The notes: generated from the letters alone by a model not told the origin. A DNA stretch of 64,000 bases from an uncultured Collinsella sp. (GCA_902496335.1 CABVAO010000001.1:104918-168917), one strand, 5' to 3'; positions 1 through 8,235 are shown, counted from the stretch's first letter. A program made the numbers and translations.

Positions 1-1263
1 TGCCGGATGCAGGCCAATCGAGGGCTCGTCCAACACATAAAGCACGCCTGTCGATCGGTTGCGCACCACGCGAGCAAGTTGCACGCGCTGGCGCTCACCC
101 GTGGAGAGCGTGGCACCGGCGCGATCGAGTGAAAGGTAATCAAGACCCAGGTCGACCAGGCGACGGGCCGTGCCCAAAAATGAATCGCAGATATCCGCTG
201 CCATGGGCCGCATCTCGGGCGGCAAGGATGCGGGCACCCCGCGCACCCACTCAACCGCATCACCAAGCGTCATGGCCGCGGCCTGCGCCAGATTGATACC
301 GCGCACTTGGGGCTGGCGCGCAGCCTCGGAAAGACGCGTGCCACCACAGTCGCGGCATGGCCCCTCGCGCAAAAAGCGCGCAACGCGTTTGAGCCCCTTA
401 TCGTCCTTAACCTTGGCGAGCGCATTCTCGACGGTATAGACGGCGTTGTAATAGGTAAAGTCGAGCGGCGTGGCGCCCTCGCCGTTTTTGGGAACGTAGA
501 GAATGTGCTTCTTAACCGCCGGACCGTGGAACACGATATCGCGCTCTTGAGGCGTGAGCTGGTTAAACGGCACGTCGGTGCGCACGCCCATCTCGCCGGC
601 GACCTGCTTCATCAAATCCCACATGAGCGTACCCCAGGGAAGCACCGCACCTTCGTTGATGGTCTTTGACTCGTCGGGCACCAGGCTCGCCTCGTCCACC
701 TCGCGCATGACACCGGTGCCGCCACAGGTGGGGCATGCACCGCCACTGTTAAAGGCAAGGTCCTCGGCGCTCGGAGCGTAGAACTCGCGGCCGCACGTCG
801 GACACGTGAGCGACAGGCCAGCCGCTACGTTGAGGCTTGGCTCCACACGCGCCCCGCAATGCGGGCACACGTGATGGGCGCAACGGCTAAAGAGCAGACG
901 CAGGCTGTTGTTGAGCTCGGTCATAGTGCCAAAGGTGGAGCGCACGCCCGGCACGCTCGGACGCTGGTGCAGCGCGAGCGCCGCCGGCACGTGCAGTACC
1001 TCGTCCACCTGGGCGTGTTCGGCCTGCGTCAGGCGACGTCGAGTATAGGTGCTAAGTGCTTCCAAGTAGCGACGCGAGCCCTCGGCATAAAGAACCCCCA
1101 GTGCCAGCGAACTCTTGCCCGAACCCGACACGCCGGCAATACCCACGAGCTTTCCCAGCGGGATATCAATATCGATGTCCTTAAGGTTATGGACACGCGC
1201 GCCACGCACCTCGATAGCCTGCGGGCTCATCTTCTGTTCCGTCACCTTTATCACCCTACTCAT
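1..1263 (-). CDS. UvrA-like ABC ATPase lacking the UvrB-binding domain, partial (runs off window start)
   Basis: The visible 421 residues are the N-terminal half of a UvrA-family ABC ATPase. Walker A is GVSGSGKSS near residues 44-52. Zinc-binding CPHC and CPTC pairs follow, then CPTCGG, CRDCGG, an ABC signature region LSTGERQRVQLARV and Walker B VLYVLDEPSIGLHP at the window edge. In canonical UvrA about 115 residues of UvrB-binding domain separate the first zinc motif from the FNSxxGACPxC stretch. Here CPHCG passes almost directly to FNSGGACPTCGG, so that domain is absent. This is the short UvrA/DrrC-like class, linked in other bacteria to DNA-intercalating drug tolerance rather than classical excision repair. 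The ATG at 1263 overlaps the upstream ATPase gene by 8 bases, so coupled translation is likely. An inner ATG at 1230 preceded by AAAGGTGA is an alternative start. Identity as UvrA family is firm; function is inferred. Confidence 0.85.
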   Translation of the reverse strand, partial: MSRVIKVTEQKMSPQAIEVRGARVHNLKDIDIDIPLGKLVGIAGVSGSGKSSLALGVLYAEGSRRYLEALSTYTRRRLTQAEHAQVDEVLHVPAALALHQRPSVPGVRSTFGTMTELNNSLRLLFSRCAHHVCPHCGARVEPSLNVAAGLSLTCPTCGREFYAPSAEDLAFNSGGACPTCGGTGVMREVDEASLVPDESKTINEGAVLPWGTLMWDLMKQVAGEMGVRTDVPFNQLTPQERDIVFHGPAVKKHILYVPKNGEGATPLDFTYYNAVYTVENALAKVKDDKGLKRVARFLREGPCRDCGGTRLSEAARQPQVRGINLAQAAAMTLGDAVEWVRGVPASLPPEMRPMAADICDSFLGTARRLVDLGLDYLSLDRAGATLSTGERQRVQLARVVRNRSTGVLYVLDEPSIGLHPA

Positions 1264-2374
1264 GCCATAAAACTCGATCGCGAATGTACACGCCCAGCAT
1301 GGGCACGGTAAACCGGACGAGGCCGTATCCGGCAGCCTCGATGACGCGCTCGCGAATCAGGCTTGCGCGATATTTACTCGCCCAGCTCTGGGTGCGATCG
1401 CAACGCTCAATGATATCCGCCATGCGCGTCGGTTTGCCCTCGTCAACCGCCATGGCCTCGATAAAGAGGCGCTGTGGACTGCGCAGCCCATAATACAGGG
1501 GCGCGTCGACCGCTTCGTAGAACTCGGAGACGGCATCCGCATGGCCATCCTCGACATCGCGCCTTTCGATGACCTGCGAGCCACGCCGGACAGCAGACCG
1601 CCACATGTAATATCCCACCAGCTGAACCATATAGGGATGCCCCATGCTCTTGCGCGCCGCAAGGTCCGCCGTCTCCGCGTCAACGCAAAGACCGGTACTC
1701 TCGACTGTCTGGATATATGAATCACGCACGTTGGGCAAGGATATCGCACCCAGCGTACGCCGCTGGGCACGCCGCAAAAACGTCACGCTCGGCTCTTCGA
1801 GCAGGTCGTCAACTATACTGGGTAAGCCGGCGAACACCAGCGCAAGACCGCGCTGGTCGCTATCGGGCAGGCCCGTGGCATCCTGGTCTCCGAGCACCTG
1901 CTGATAGAGAACGGCAAGAGCCGCCAGTTCCTCGATAGACGCCGATTGAGCCTCGTCAATCGCAAACAGTATGCCCTGGCCTGGACCGAGCCTCTTGAGG
2001 CGCTCGTTGACCAGCCCGCGCAACGTCTCGCCCTTTGCTCGCGCCGCCTCGACCGACATCCGGCCAAACGACGAACCGAACTCCATTGACGTCACAACGG
2101 GTTTATTCGAGCGAAGCGCGTCGGCCAAGCGGTCGCATAAGCCAAGCGAAGCGGAATCGGAGACAACCGCCCATCCGCGCTCGCTAGCTAAACGCTGCAG
2201 CTCCCGCAGGAGAACCGTTTTGCCACAGCCGCGGTTTCCCGTAATGAGCATGAGCCTGCCCGGCGCTCCAGCGCCGTTGTCGAGTCCTTCCTCAAAATCT
2301 TCGATGACCGACTCTCGACCGATGAGCATCGGAGGCCGCTTGCCAACCGTGGGCTTAAAGGGATTTGGATTCAT
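1256..2374 (-). CDS. AAA-type ATP-binding protein with C-terminal winged helix (paralogue of the gene at 57944)
   Basis: A 372-residue P-loop ATPase. It begins with the motif NPFKPTVGKRPPMLIGRE, followed by Walker A GNRGCGKT (residues 46-53), Walker B LFAIDEAQ and an arginine-rich FLRRAQRR sensor-like region. The C-terminal ~70 residues look like a winged helix (ADIIERCDRTQSWASKYRAS). The layout resembles ORC/Cdc6-like or STAND-type ATPases, so DNA binding is plausible. The start is supported by GAGGAGG six bases upstream. The gene overlaps the downstream UvrA-like gene by 8 bases. Three 10 bp direct repeats lie just upstream (2410-2440). A paralogue with the same N-terminal motif and C-terminal fold sits at 57944-59038. 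No specific function is known to me; a regulator or DNA-linked ATPase is an inference. Confidence 0.8.
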   Translation of the reverse strand: MNPNPFKPTVGKRPPMLIGRESVIEDFEEGLDNGAGAPGRLMLITGNRGCGKTVLLRELQRLASERGWAVVSDSASLGLCDRLADALRSNKPVVTSMEFGSSFGRMSVEAARAKGETLRGLVNERLKRLGPGQGILFAIDEAQSASIEELAALAVLYQQVLGDQDATGLPDSDQRGLALVFAGLPSIVDDLLEEPSVTFLRRAQRRTLGAISLPNVRDSYIQTVESTGLCVDAETADLAARKSMGHPYMVQLVGYYMWRSAVRRGSQVIERRDVEDGHADAVSEFYEAVDAPLYYGLRSPQRLFIEAMAVDEGKPTRMADIIERCDRTQSWASKYRASLIRERVIEAAGYGLVRFTVPMLGVYIRDRVLWHE

Positions 2375-2409
2375 GTCGGCCTCCTCGGATTGGCAAACCC
2401 TGGTAACAG

Positions 2410-2440
2410 TTATACCAACTTATACCGAGTTATACCAATT
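2410..2440 (-). promoter_or_regulatory. Three phased direct repeats upstream of the ATPase gene
   Basis: Plus-strand units TTATACCAAC, TTATACCGAG and TTATACCAAT follow one another at exactly 10 bp spacing, about one helical turn. They end 36 bp before the ATPase start codon at 2374. On the coding strand each reads as a GGTATAA repeat. This is where an operator would sit, and it parallels the different repeat array upstream of the paralogous ATPase at 57944. Confidence 0.6.
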
Positions 2441-2467
2441 AAATGCGGTAAAGAGTCTGACCCTCTA

Positions 2468-4471
2468 TCACCTATGGCCGAAAAACTCGGCGTCTGCTGC
2501 TCGCCAGGGGCGGAAGGTGGCGGGATCGACCTTTACGTGAGCTGCGGCGGGTACGTCGTACCATTTGACCGTGTAGCCGGCGCCGTGAGAGCAAAAGACC
2601 GAGTCGGGCGTGTTGGGCAGATCGGCCTCGGGCTCATAGGCGGCCGTCTCGATTACGCGCTCGGCATCATGGCAAGCCGAATAGCCGGCGAACTCCAGGT
2701 ACAGATGCCCGCGACCGCTCGTGTAGGCAGCCACCTCCAGCGCGTAATCCTGCACCTCGGAAGCCGGCACGCGACCCACAAGCTTCGCCCGGTCTCTCGC
2801 CATCGTCGGCGGCTCGTACTCGGCACCCATGCGCGTGGCGTCCGAGAGCGCCCGGCCCACGCACTCCCCCGGCACCTCGAGCTCAAAGTGGTACCACGGC
2901 TCCAACAGCACCGCCGTGCCGGCCTCACGTGCCTGCATCAAACCCTGGCGAATCGCGCGGTACGTGGCCTGGCGAAAATCGCCGCCCTCGGTGTGTTTGG
3001 CATGCGCACGGCCGCCCGTAAGCGTAATGCGCGCATCGGTGATGGGCGAGCCGGTCAGCGCGCCCAGATGATCGCGCTCCATGGCGTTGGTGAGCGCCAG
3101 ACGCTGCCAGTTAAGATCGAGCTCGTCGGTCGAGGTCACGGTGCCAAACTGCACGCCCGAACCCGCTGGCAACGGCTCCAGGCGCAGATGCACCTCGGCA
3201 TAGTGGCGCAGTGGCTCAAAGTGGCCCACGCCCTCAACCGGCTGCGAAATAGTCTCCTTATAGAGAATGCCGCCGGGCTCAAACTCGACCGCAAGGCCAA
3301 AGCGATCGGCCAGCACCCGCTGCACGACCTCGAGTTGCACGGCGCCCATCAACTGCAGATGAATCTGCTCAAGATGCGTATTCCAGCTTACGCCGAGCAT
3401 GGGATCCTCGTCCGCCAACTCAGTCAGCGCTTTGAACACCGCGTGGACATCGTGTTCGCCCGGAAGCACCGTATAGGTGAGGACCGGCGCAATGACAGGC
3501 GCATCGCCCGCGGGCTCCGCGCCCAGGGCGTCCCCCGGGCGAACGTGCGCAAGACCCGTCACGGCGCAAATACCGCCAGCAGCAACTTCTTGGGCAAGCT
3601 CATACTTCTCGCCGTTATAGATGCGTACCTGATCGACCTTCTGCTCCCATGCCTCGGCACCGGAACGCCCGGCGATCATCTGCTTGGCATGCAGCGTGCC
3701 GCCGGTCACCTTAACCCATGCCAAGCGCTCGCCGCGATCCCCGCGGCTGACACGATAGACGCGCGCGGCAAACTCCGAGAGCCACGCCTGTTCACGCATC
3801 AGCGCGCATATACTATCCAGCAGCTCGTCCACGCCCTGGTCCTTGAGCGCCGAGCCGGCAAAGCAGGGAAAGAGCTTGCGCTCGGCAACCATGCGCGACA
3901 GCGTTGCGACGGAAAGCTCACCCGCTTCAAGAAACTCCTCGAGCGCCGCCTCGTCCAACGCAGCAGCGTCCTCCTGAACGGCACCGCCCGCCAACAGTTC
4001 GTTGGCATCCAGGCAGCCTTCGGAAAGACGCTGCCCAAGCTGTGCCAGCAAAACATCGCGGCCGGGATTCTCCAAATCGATTTTGTTGATATAGATGAAC
4101 GTCGGAATGTCATAGCGCGCAAGCAGGCGCCACAGGGTTTCGGTGTGCCCTTGCACGCCATCGTTGGCACCCACAACCAAAATCGCATAGTCGAGCGCGC
4201 GCAATGTGCGCTCCGCCTCGGCAGAAAAATCGACATGCCCCGGTGCATCCACGAGCATGACGTGGGTATCGCCATGGTCGAGCACGGCCTGCGACGAGAA
4301 AATCGTAATGCCGCGCTCGCGCTCAATCTCGTTCGTATCCAGATGCGAATCGCCATCGTCCACGCGGCCGCGCTTGCGAATGCGACCCGCGTTGAACAGC
4401 ATGGCCTCGGCCAACGTGGTCTTGCCGGCATCGACATGCGCCAAGATTCCAACGACCGCTTGCTTCGACAT
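2468..4471 (-). CDS. TetM/EF-G family translation factor GTPase
   Basis: A 667-residue ribosome-associated GTPase. Switch and G motifs are in order: G1 AHVDAGKTT near the start, RGITI (switch I), DAPGHVDF (G3) and NKID (G4). EF-G-like domains follow, and the C terminus contains ERVIETAAYEPEAD and FCSHGAG. Length is close to TetM/TetO/TetW proteins (about 640). The family includes tetracycline ribosomal protection proteins, but many chromosomal gut homologues have no proven resistance role, so resistance is not asserted. The ATG at 4471 is preceded by AAGAGGAGAGCC. An upstream extension is open but lacks a better ribosome site. The gene stands alone, with palindromes upstream at 4634-4697. Confidence 0.85.
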   Translation of the reverse strand: MSKQAVVGILAHVDAGKTTLAEAMLFNAGRIRKRGRVDDGDSHLDTNEIERERGITIFSSQAVLDHGDTHVMLVDAPGHVDFSAEAERTLRALDYAILVVGANDGVQGHTETLWRLLARYDIPTFIYINKIDLENPGRDVLLAQLGQRLSEGCLDANELLAGGAVQEDAAALDEAALEEFLEAGELSVATLSRMVAERKLFPCFAGSALKDQGVDELLDSICALMREQAWLSEFAARVYRVSRGDRGERLAWVKVTGGTLHAKQMIAGRSGAEAWEQKVDQVRIYNGEKYELAQEVAAGGICAVTGLAHVRPGDALGAEPAGDAPVIAPVLTYTVLPGEHDVHAVFKALTELADEDPMLGVSWNTHLEQIHLQLMGAVQLEVVQRVLADRFGLAVEFEPGGILYKETISQPVEGVGHFEPLRHYAEVHLRLEPLPAGSGVQFGTVTSTDELDLNWQRLALTNAMERDHLGALTGSPITDARITLTGGRAHAKHTEGGDFRQATYRAIRQGLMQAREAGTAVLLEPWYHFELEVPGECVGRALSDATRMGAEYEPPTMARDRAKLVGRVPASEVQDYALEVAAYTSGRGHLYLEFAGYSACHDAERVIETAAYEPEADLPNTPDSVFCSHGAGYTVKWYDVPAAAHVKVDPATFRPWRAADAEFFGHR

Positions 4472-4633
4472 GGCTCTCCTCTTATTGCAAGCCCGTCGCA
4501 CGCGGCAACGGGCACTCACGCTCCACACTGGATGATACAATTTACGGGCCGGCGGGCGAAGCGGGCCCTATCCCCCGACCGAGCTCATCGCCCCGCGTTG
4601 CCGCGCGGCGATTTTCGTAGGTTCGCGCCTTGC

Positions 4634-4697
4634 GAAAGCCGGCTTTCAAAACAGTGCAGCGAACGAAAATGGCCCCACCCGGAGCCATTTTCGTTCG
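4634..4697. repeat. Two adjacent perfect palindromes between the GTPase and acetyltransferase genes
   Basis: GAAAGCCGGCTTTC at 4634-4647 is a perfect 14 bp palindrome. Thirteen bases on, CGAACGAAAATGGC (4660-4673) is perfectly inverted at 4684-4697 around a 10-base loop. On the minus strand these lie directly downstream of the acetyltransferase stop codon (4726), so they may terminate it. Neither is followed by a clear T run. Confidence 0.6.
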
Positions 4698-4725
4698 TGC
4701 AAATTGTTGATACGCGTCCCCGCTC

Positions 4726-5214
4726 TTATGTCTCGCGCAGCCAATCAAACGCGACGCGCGGCGTACCGTCCGACACATATACGATACCAGCGCGCTTAAA
4801 CCCGGCCTTGGCGATGGCGCCCTGCATAGGCAGGTTGTCTTGGTGCGTGTCGATACGCAGATGGTCGATACGTTCCTTGGCAAAGGTAAACATCGCAGCC
4901 GCGATACCGTGCACGGTGCCGTCGGACGCCACACGGTGCAGCACGGCGTACGGAGTGTCGCTACGCCATTGACCATCCTCAATTACGTCATAGCACTCGT
5001 CCGGACCCGGTAAAAAGGCAAACGTCGCAACCACGCGACCGTCGACTTCACACACGTAACTACCACCAGCGGCAATATCGGCAGCCAGTTGCTCGGCCGA
5101 AGGCGTGCCCTCGGGCCACTGCGTGGCGTTGCCATGCGCGCGCATAAAGGCGCGGGCGGCGTCATAGATGGCCATGACGGCGGGAATGTCAGTATCGAGG
5201 GTTTTTCTGATCAT
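4726..5214 (-). CDS. GNAT family N-acetyltransferase
   Basis: A 162-residue GNAT protein. N-terminal MIRKTLDTDIPAVMAIYDAAR is typical of the fold's first strand and helix. GSYVCEVDGRVVATFAF is the beta-2/3 region. HRVASDGTVHGIAAAMFTFA is where acetyl-CoA binds. The C-terminal RIDTHQDNLPMQGAIAKAGFKRAGIVYV is the usual N-P-M-xxx-x-GF motif. The substrate is unknown. A GTG one codon upstream (5217) is a possible alternative start. The promoter side carries an inverted repeat at 5238-5265 shared with the divergent small gene. Confidence 0.85.
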   Translation of the reverse strand: MIRKTLDTDIPAVMAIYDAARAFMRAHGNATQWPEGTPSAEQLAADIAAGGSYVCEVDGRVVATFAFLPGPDECYDVIEDGQWRSDTPYAVLHRVASDGTVHGIAAAMFTFAKERIDHLRIDTHQDNLPMQGAIAKAGFKRAGIVYVSDGTPRVAFDWLRET

Positions 5215-5237
5215 CACGCGGCGACCTCACGTTTATT

Positions 5238-5265
5238 GGTATCACTTTGGTTGAGCAATGATACC
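5238..5265. promoter_or_regulatory. Inverted repeat in a divergent intergenic region
   Basis: GGTATCA (5238-5244) is perfectly inverted as TGATACC (5259-5265), with 14 bases between. It lies between the acetyltransferase start (5214) and the start of the small zinc protein (5292). A shared operator is possible; no regulator is encoded next to it. Confidence 0.35.
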
Positions 5266-5291
5266 AGCGTTTGGAGAGAGGCGCGAAGCAG

Positions 5292-5588
5292 ATGGGAAGC
5301 AAAAAGCGAGCCGCTTGGTCAAAAGCCAAAAGCGAGTTTTTGGGCGCTGCCACGGGCGGCGATATGAGCGACCTGTTTGCGCGCGAAGACGAGCGCCGCG
5401 ACGCCCTGGACGCCGAGCGCGATGAGGCCTGGCGCTACAAGTCGTGCGAACGCAAAAACCGTTACGACACGCGCGCCGAGGCCGAGGCCGTTATGGCCGA
5501 CTGCGAAAACCGCGGGCGGCGCGGTTTGGCCTGCTACAAATGCGAATACTGCGGCGGATGGCACCTGACGTCGCACCCTTGGAAATAG
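5292..5588 (+). CDS. Small basic/acidic protein with C-terminal zinc-ribbon-like motif
   Basis: A 98-residue hypothetical protein. The first half is charged (MGSKKRAAWSKAKSEF, then EDERRDALDAERDEA). The second half holds four cysteines in two groups: SCERKNRYDTRAEA, ADCENRG, then CYKCEYCGGWHLTSHP. The closing CxxCxxC-GGWHLT is typical of short zinc-finger proteins found in Actinobacteria and phages. The ATG at 5292 is preceded by GGAGAGAG 11 bases upstream. It is convergent with the RsmJ gene, with a weak GGCACT/AGTGCC stem between them (5604-5620). Function unknown. Confidence 0.7.
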   Translation: MGSKKRAAWSKAKSEFLGAATGGDMSDLFAREDERRDALDAERDEAWRYKSCERKNRYDTRAEAEAVMADCENRGRRGLACYKCEYCGGWHLTSHPWK

Positions 5589-5636
5589 GCGCCGCATCGG
5601 CACGGCACTGACGGAGTGCCAGCCATCGCACGCAAG

Positions 5637-6341
5637 CTACGGACGCGGCGGCACCAAAACATCGTAACGGACGGCCTTGCCCGCAAGTTGATAGCTCGGC
5701 TTAACGCCGGCAAGCAGCGGGCCCTTCACCGGCCGCTTGATAACGACCTTGCGCGGATGCACAGCAAGCGCCGCCTCGACCAGCGACTCCTCATCGGTAC
5801 ATGGCTGTTCCAGATGGTGCAAGAGTTGGAACTTCTTTTTGACCGCCGCACTTTTGGTACGCTCGGGAAACATGGGGTCCAGATACACCACGTCGGGGGC
5901 GGCAAGCTCGCCCTGCTCGATTAGCTCAGTTACATGGCGAAGGCCGGCAATGCTGTCCTCGCCGGCATGTAAGCGCATGCGCGCCACAGCTGTCGCAAGC
6001 GCCGGATCATCTGCCGCGCGATCCAGGGCATCCTGGAGCAGCGCCGCGATCACGCAATCCTGCTCGTACAGATCGACGGTAAAGCCCGCGGCCGCCAGTA
6101 GCAGCGAATCCTCGCCAAAACCTGCCGTGGCATCGATTGCCCATGGGCTCTCGATGCCTTTTGTACGCGCAGCCTTTACCAGCAGCTCTTGCTGCAGACG
6201 GCCCTGCTTGAGTCGCGGCAGCATGCGGCCAAAATCGGCGCGCAGCTCCATCGTGCCATCGGTGAGCGTAAGGCCCTCGGGTTTCCCGGTCAGCTCAAGC
6301 CCCGCGGCCCGAGCAACAGAAAAGGGATCGACGACGCCCAT
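5637..6341 (-). CDS. rsmJ: Class I SAM-dependent rRNA methyltransferase, RsmJ-like
   Basis: A 234-residue protein with the RsmJ (YhiQ, 16S rRNA m2G1516) signature. An N-terminal GRMLPRLKQGRLQQELLVKAA stretch precedes SAM motif I AIDATAGFGEDSLLLA. Then come VDLYEQDCVIAALLQDAL, the catalytic-type motif VVYLDPMFPERTKSAAVKKK, and a C-terminal KVVIKRPVKGPLLAG. Spacing and motifs match E. coli RsmJ. It would act on the small ribosomal subunit in the cytoplasm. The ATG at 6341 follows AAGGAG by five bases. Confidence 0.85.
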   Translation of the reverse strand: MGVVDPFSVARAAGLELTGKPEGLTLTDGTMELRADFGRMLPRLKQGRLQQELLVKAARTKGIESPWAIDATAGFGEDSLLLAAAGFTVDLYEQDCVIAALLQDALDRAADDPALATAVARMRLHAGEDSIAGLRHVTELIEQGELAAPDVVYLDPMFPERTKSAAVKKKFQLLHHLEQPCTDEESLVEAALAVHPRKVVIKRPVKGPLLAGVKPSYQLAGKAVRYDVLVPPRP

Positions 6342-6404
6342 GGACACTCCTTAACAAACAAACGAATACGCGGGGCGCCATTTATGCCAGCACCCAACCG
6401 TCCG

Positions 6405-6548
6405 CTATTGTCCCACATGCGACATGGCCCACAGCATCCCAATGCAAAGCACCGCCATCAACCCCGTGCACACGGCAGCGATCACAGAATCGCCCATGCG
6501 CCTTCCCAGCGACCGCGGCTCTCGTACTTGCTCTGCTCCGTACATCAT
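6405..6548 (-). CDS. 47-residue single-pass membrane peptide
   Basis: A short reading frame beginning MMYGAEQVREPRSLGRRMG and ending in one hydrophobic helix (SVIAAVCTGLMAVLCIGMLWAM). The ATG at 6548 is preceded by an excellent AAGGAGGAG site, the main evidence that it is real. A longer upstream frame (to 6614) would bury this ribosome site. Topology looks N-in by the positive-inside rule. Function unknown. Confidence 0.55.
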   Translation of the reverse strand: MMYGAEQVREPRSLGRRMGDSVIAAVCTGLMAVLCIGMLWAMSHVGQ

Positions 6549-6777
6549 GGCTCCTCCTTGAGACCAGCTCCTTGTTACGGCCTCATCATCGCAGCGCCGC
6601 ACATGAGCTGCCATCGATTTGGCTTACGTCCAGCTTTCTTTTTTGAAAGGTTGGACCGTACAGGCAAGAGACGCTTTCAAACGCATGCATCGTCCCGTTG
6701 AACTACAATGTGCTTCACGATATGTGCCGTAACCTGGGCGCGACAGATTCTCCGCGCCCGCATCGAAAGGACCAGCT

Positions 6778-7179
6778 ATGAGCGCTGCTCGCAAGACACT
6801 CAAAATCCTTGCCCTGATTTATTTTGTTCTGGGCATCGCCAGCCTCGTCATCGGAATTGCCGGCATTGTTACCGGCAATTTTGGATCCGCTTACGGATCG
6901 AACGCCACACTCGCCGCTGTTGTGGTGATTGTTAAGGGCCTCGTCGACCTTGCCGCAGGCGTCGCCGGTATCAAGGGCACCAACAAGCCTTCGCAGGTAG
7001 ACGGCGCATTTAAGCTCGGTATCGTTGCCGCGGCAGCCACGCTCCTCCAAGCCGTGCTCACGCTTCCCGCACTCGGCGGCAGCTCCGTCAATATCATCGC
7101 CTTTGTCATCGTGGTCTACGACCTGTTCTTTGTTCAGCAGGCACACGCCGTTAAGGCCGAAAACAAGGACCGCCTGTAA
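6778..7179 (+). CDS. Small four-helix integral membrane protein
   Basis: A 133-residue protein made almost entirely of hydrophobic segments: about residues 8-31, 43-65, 80-100 and 103-122. Short charged loops (GIKGTNKPSQVDG) and a charged C-terminal tail (KAENKDRL) separate or follow them. The family is not recognised. The ATG is preceded by GAAAGG. A strong hairpin terminator follows at 7221-7256, so the gene is monocistronic. Confidence 0.75.
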   Translation: MSAARKTLKILALIYFVLGIASLVIGIAGIVTGNFGSAYGSNATLAAVVVIVKGLVDLAAGVAGIKGTNKPSQVDGAFKLGIVAAAATLLQAVLTLPALGGSSVNIIAFVIVVYDLFFVQQAHAVKAENKDRL

Positions 7180-7220
7180 GCGCCCGCTTCTCATAACCTC
7201 TGTTGCAACCAAGCAACTAA

Positions 7221-7256
7221 AAAGGGCCGATCGCGCATCTCCGCGGTCGGCCCTTT
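7221..7256 (+). terminator. Hairpin terminator after the small membrane protein
   Basis: AAAGGGCCGA (7221-7230) is perfectly inverted as TCGGCCCTTT (7247-7256). The stem ends in T residues, 41 bases after the stop codon at 7179. Confidence 0.8.
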
Positions 7257-7272
7257 GCGTTTGCCCAGATAA

Positions 7273-7310
7273 AACCTACCAAAATAAACCTGTCCCTTTT
7301 TTGGCAGGTT
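7273..7310 (-). terminator. Hairpin overlapping the RlmA stop codon
   Basis: AACCTACCAAAA (7273-7284) pairs with TTTTTTGGCAGGTT (7297-7310) with one mismatch. On the minus strand it starts at the stop codon of the methyltransferase gene and ends in T-rich sequence. It probably terminates that gene. Confidence 0.5.
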
Positions 7311-8121
7311 AGTGGCGGTACTCGGCGATGATGAAGTCGATGTCGGTTTGAAGGGTGTCCAAATTTGCCAGGCGCTCTTTGTCGGCAGGGCGCGTGCGAT
7401 AGTAGTACGGCGTCATCTGGAACACCGCCTCGATGTCGGCCTGCGTCTGGAGCGTAATATTCGCAGATACCCGGTGCGTTCCGACTAACTCGAGCTCGGT
7501 TGTCTTCGGCAGCTTCTCATCGTTAAGGTACGGCGTGTCGTAGAGCACCTCCTTGAGCCCAAACAGATGACGTGCACCTGGCACGACGGTGTAGAGCGAG
7601 CCCTCGGGCGCCAGCACGCGGGCAAACTCGCGCTCGTTAAAGGGCGCAAAGAGCTCGGTCACCATATCGAAAGCGCCATCGGCCACGGGGATATCCTTCA
7701 TGTTGGCCACGAAGTAGGTCGCATCGCCGCGCTTGGCGGCAAGGCGTACCATCTCCTTGCCCAGGTCGAAACCGTAAGCATCCACGCCCGGCACCGCGCC
7801 CATGGCACTGGTGTAGTAGCCCTCGCCGCAGCAAATATCGAGCAGTGTCATAGGACAGCTCGTAGACGTAGCACGCCCAGACACCTGCTTGCGCACCAGC
7901 TCGACCATCGCATCGCGCAACGGCGCATAGTATCCGCGGTTCAGAAAGTCACGACGACTGCGCGCCTGTGACTTGGGATCGCCCATAGAGTCGCCGCTCT
8001 TGGACGAGCGCAGTAGGTACAGATAGCCCTCGCGCGCACGGTCAAACCGGTGTCCGCCCGCGCATGCAGCACCGCGCTCGTTATCCACCAGTGGCTCATG
8101 GCAAACGGGACACAACAACAT
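7309..8121 (-). CDS. rlmA: 23S rRNA (guanine-N1) methyltransferase, RlmA family
   Basis: A 270-residue protein that starts with the RlmA zinc module: CPVC, then CAGGHRFDRAREGYLYLL (Cys4, Cys7, Cys20, His24). RRDFLNRGYYAPLRDA and SAM motif I LDICCGEGYYTSAM follow, then DLGKEMVRLAAKRG and AFDMVTELFAPF. These match RrmA/TlrB-type enzymes, which methylate G745 or G748 of 23S rRNA. TlrB-like members give macrolide tolerance; which base is modified cannot be read from sequence. The start is supported by AAGGAG five bases upstream. Confidence 0.88.
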   Translation of the reverse strand: MLLCPVCHEPLVDNERGAACAGGHRFDRAREGYLYLLRSSKSGDSMGDPKSQARSRRDFLNRGYYAPLRDAMVELVRKQVSGRATSTSCPMTLLDICCGEGYYTSAMGAVPGVDAYGFDLGKEMVRLAAKRGDATYFVANMKDIPVADGAFDMVTELFAPFNEREFARVLAPEGSLYTVVPGARHLFGLKEVLYDTPYLNDEKLPKTTELELVGTHRVSANITLQTQADIEAVFQMTPYYYRTRPADKERLANLDTLQTDIDFIIAEYRH

Positions 8122-8177
8122 GGCAACTCCTTAGCGCGAACAACACAACGCCCACCATTGTCGCACGCCTTCCCCAC

Positions 8178-8235
8178 CTAGTCATTGGGGACGTTCTTAA
8201 ATGACTAGTCGTTTAAGAACGTCCCCAACGACTAG
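8178..8235. repeat. ~58 bp palindromic intergenic repeat, copy 1 of 3
   Basis: The unit is almost its own reverse complement. CTAGTCATTGGGGACGTTCT is mirrored by AGAACGTCCCCAACGACTAG around a central GACTAGTC. It sits between the divergent RlmA and MATE genes. Related copies lie at 22704-22764 and 32916-32975. Only a few positions break the symmetry, mostly in the outer GACTAG flanks. Confidence 0.85.

Noticed and set aside
2390..4972. 860-codon plus-strand open frame
   Set aside because: It is antisense to the TetM-family GTPase, is rich in Arg, His and Ala without domain motifs, and has no ribosome site. It is a shadow of biased codon use.
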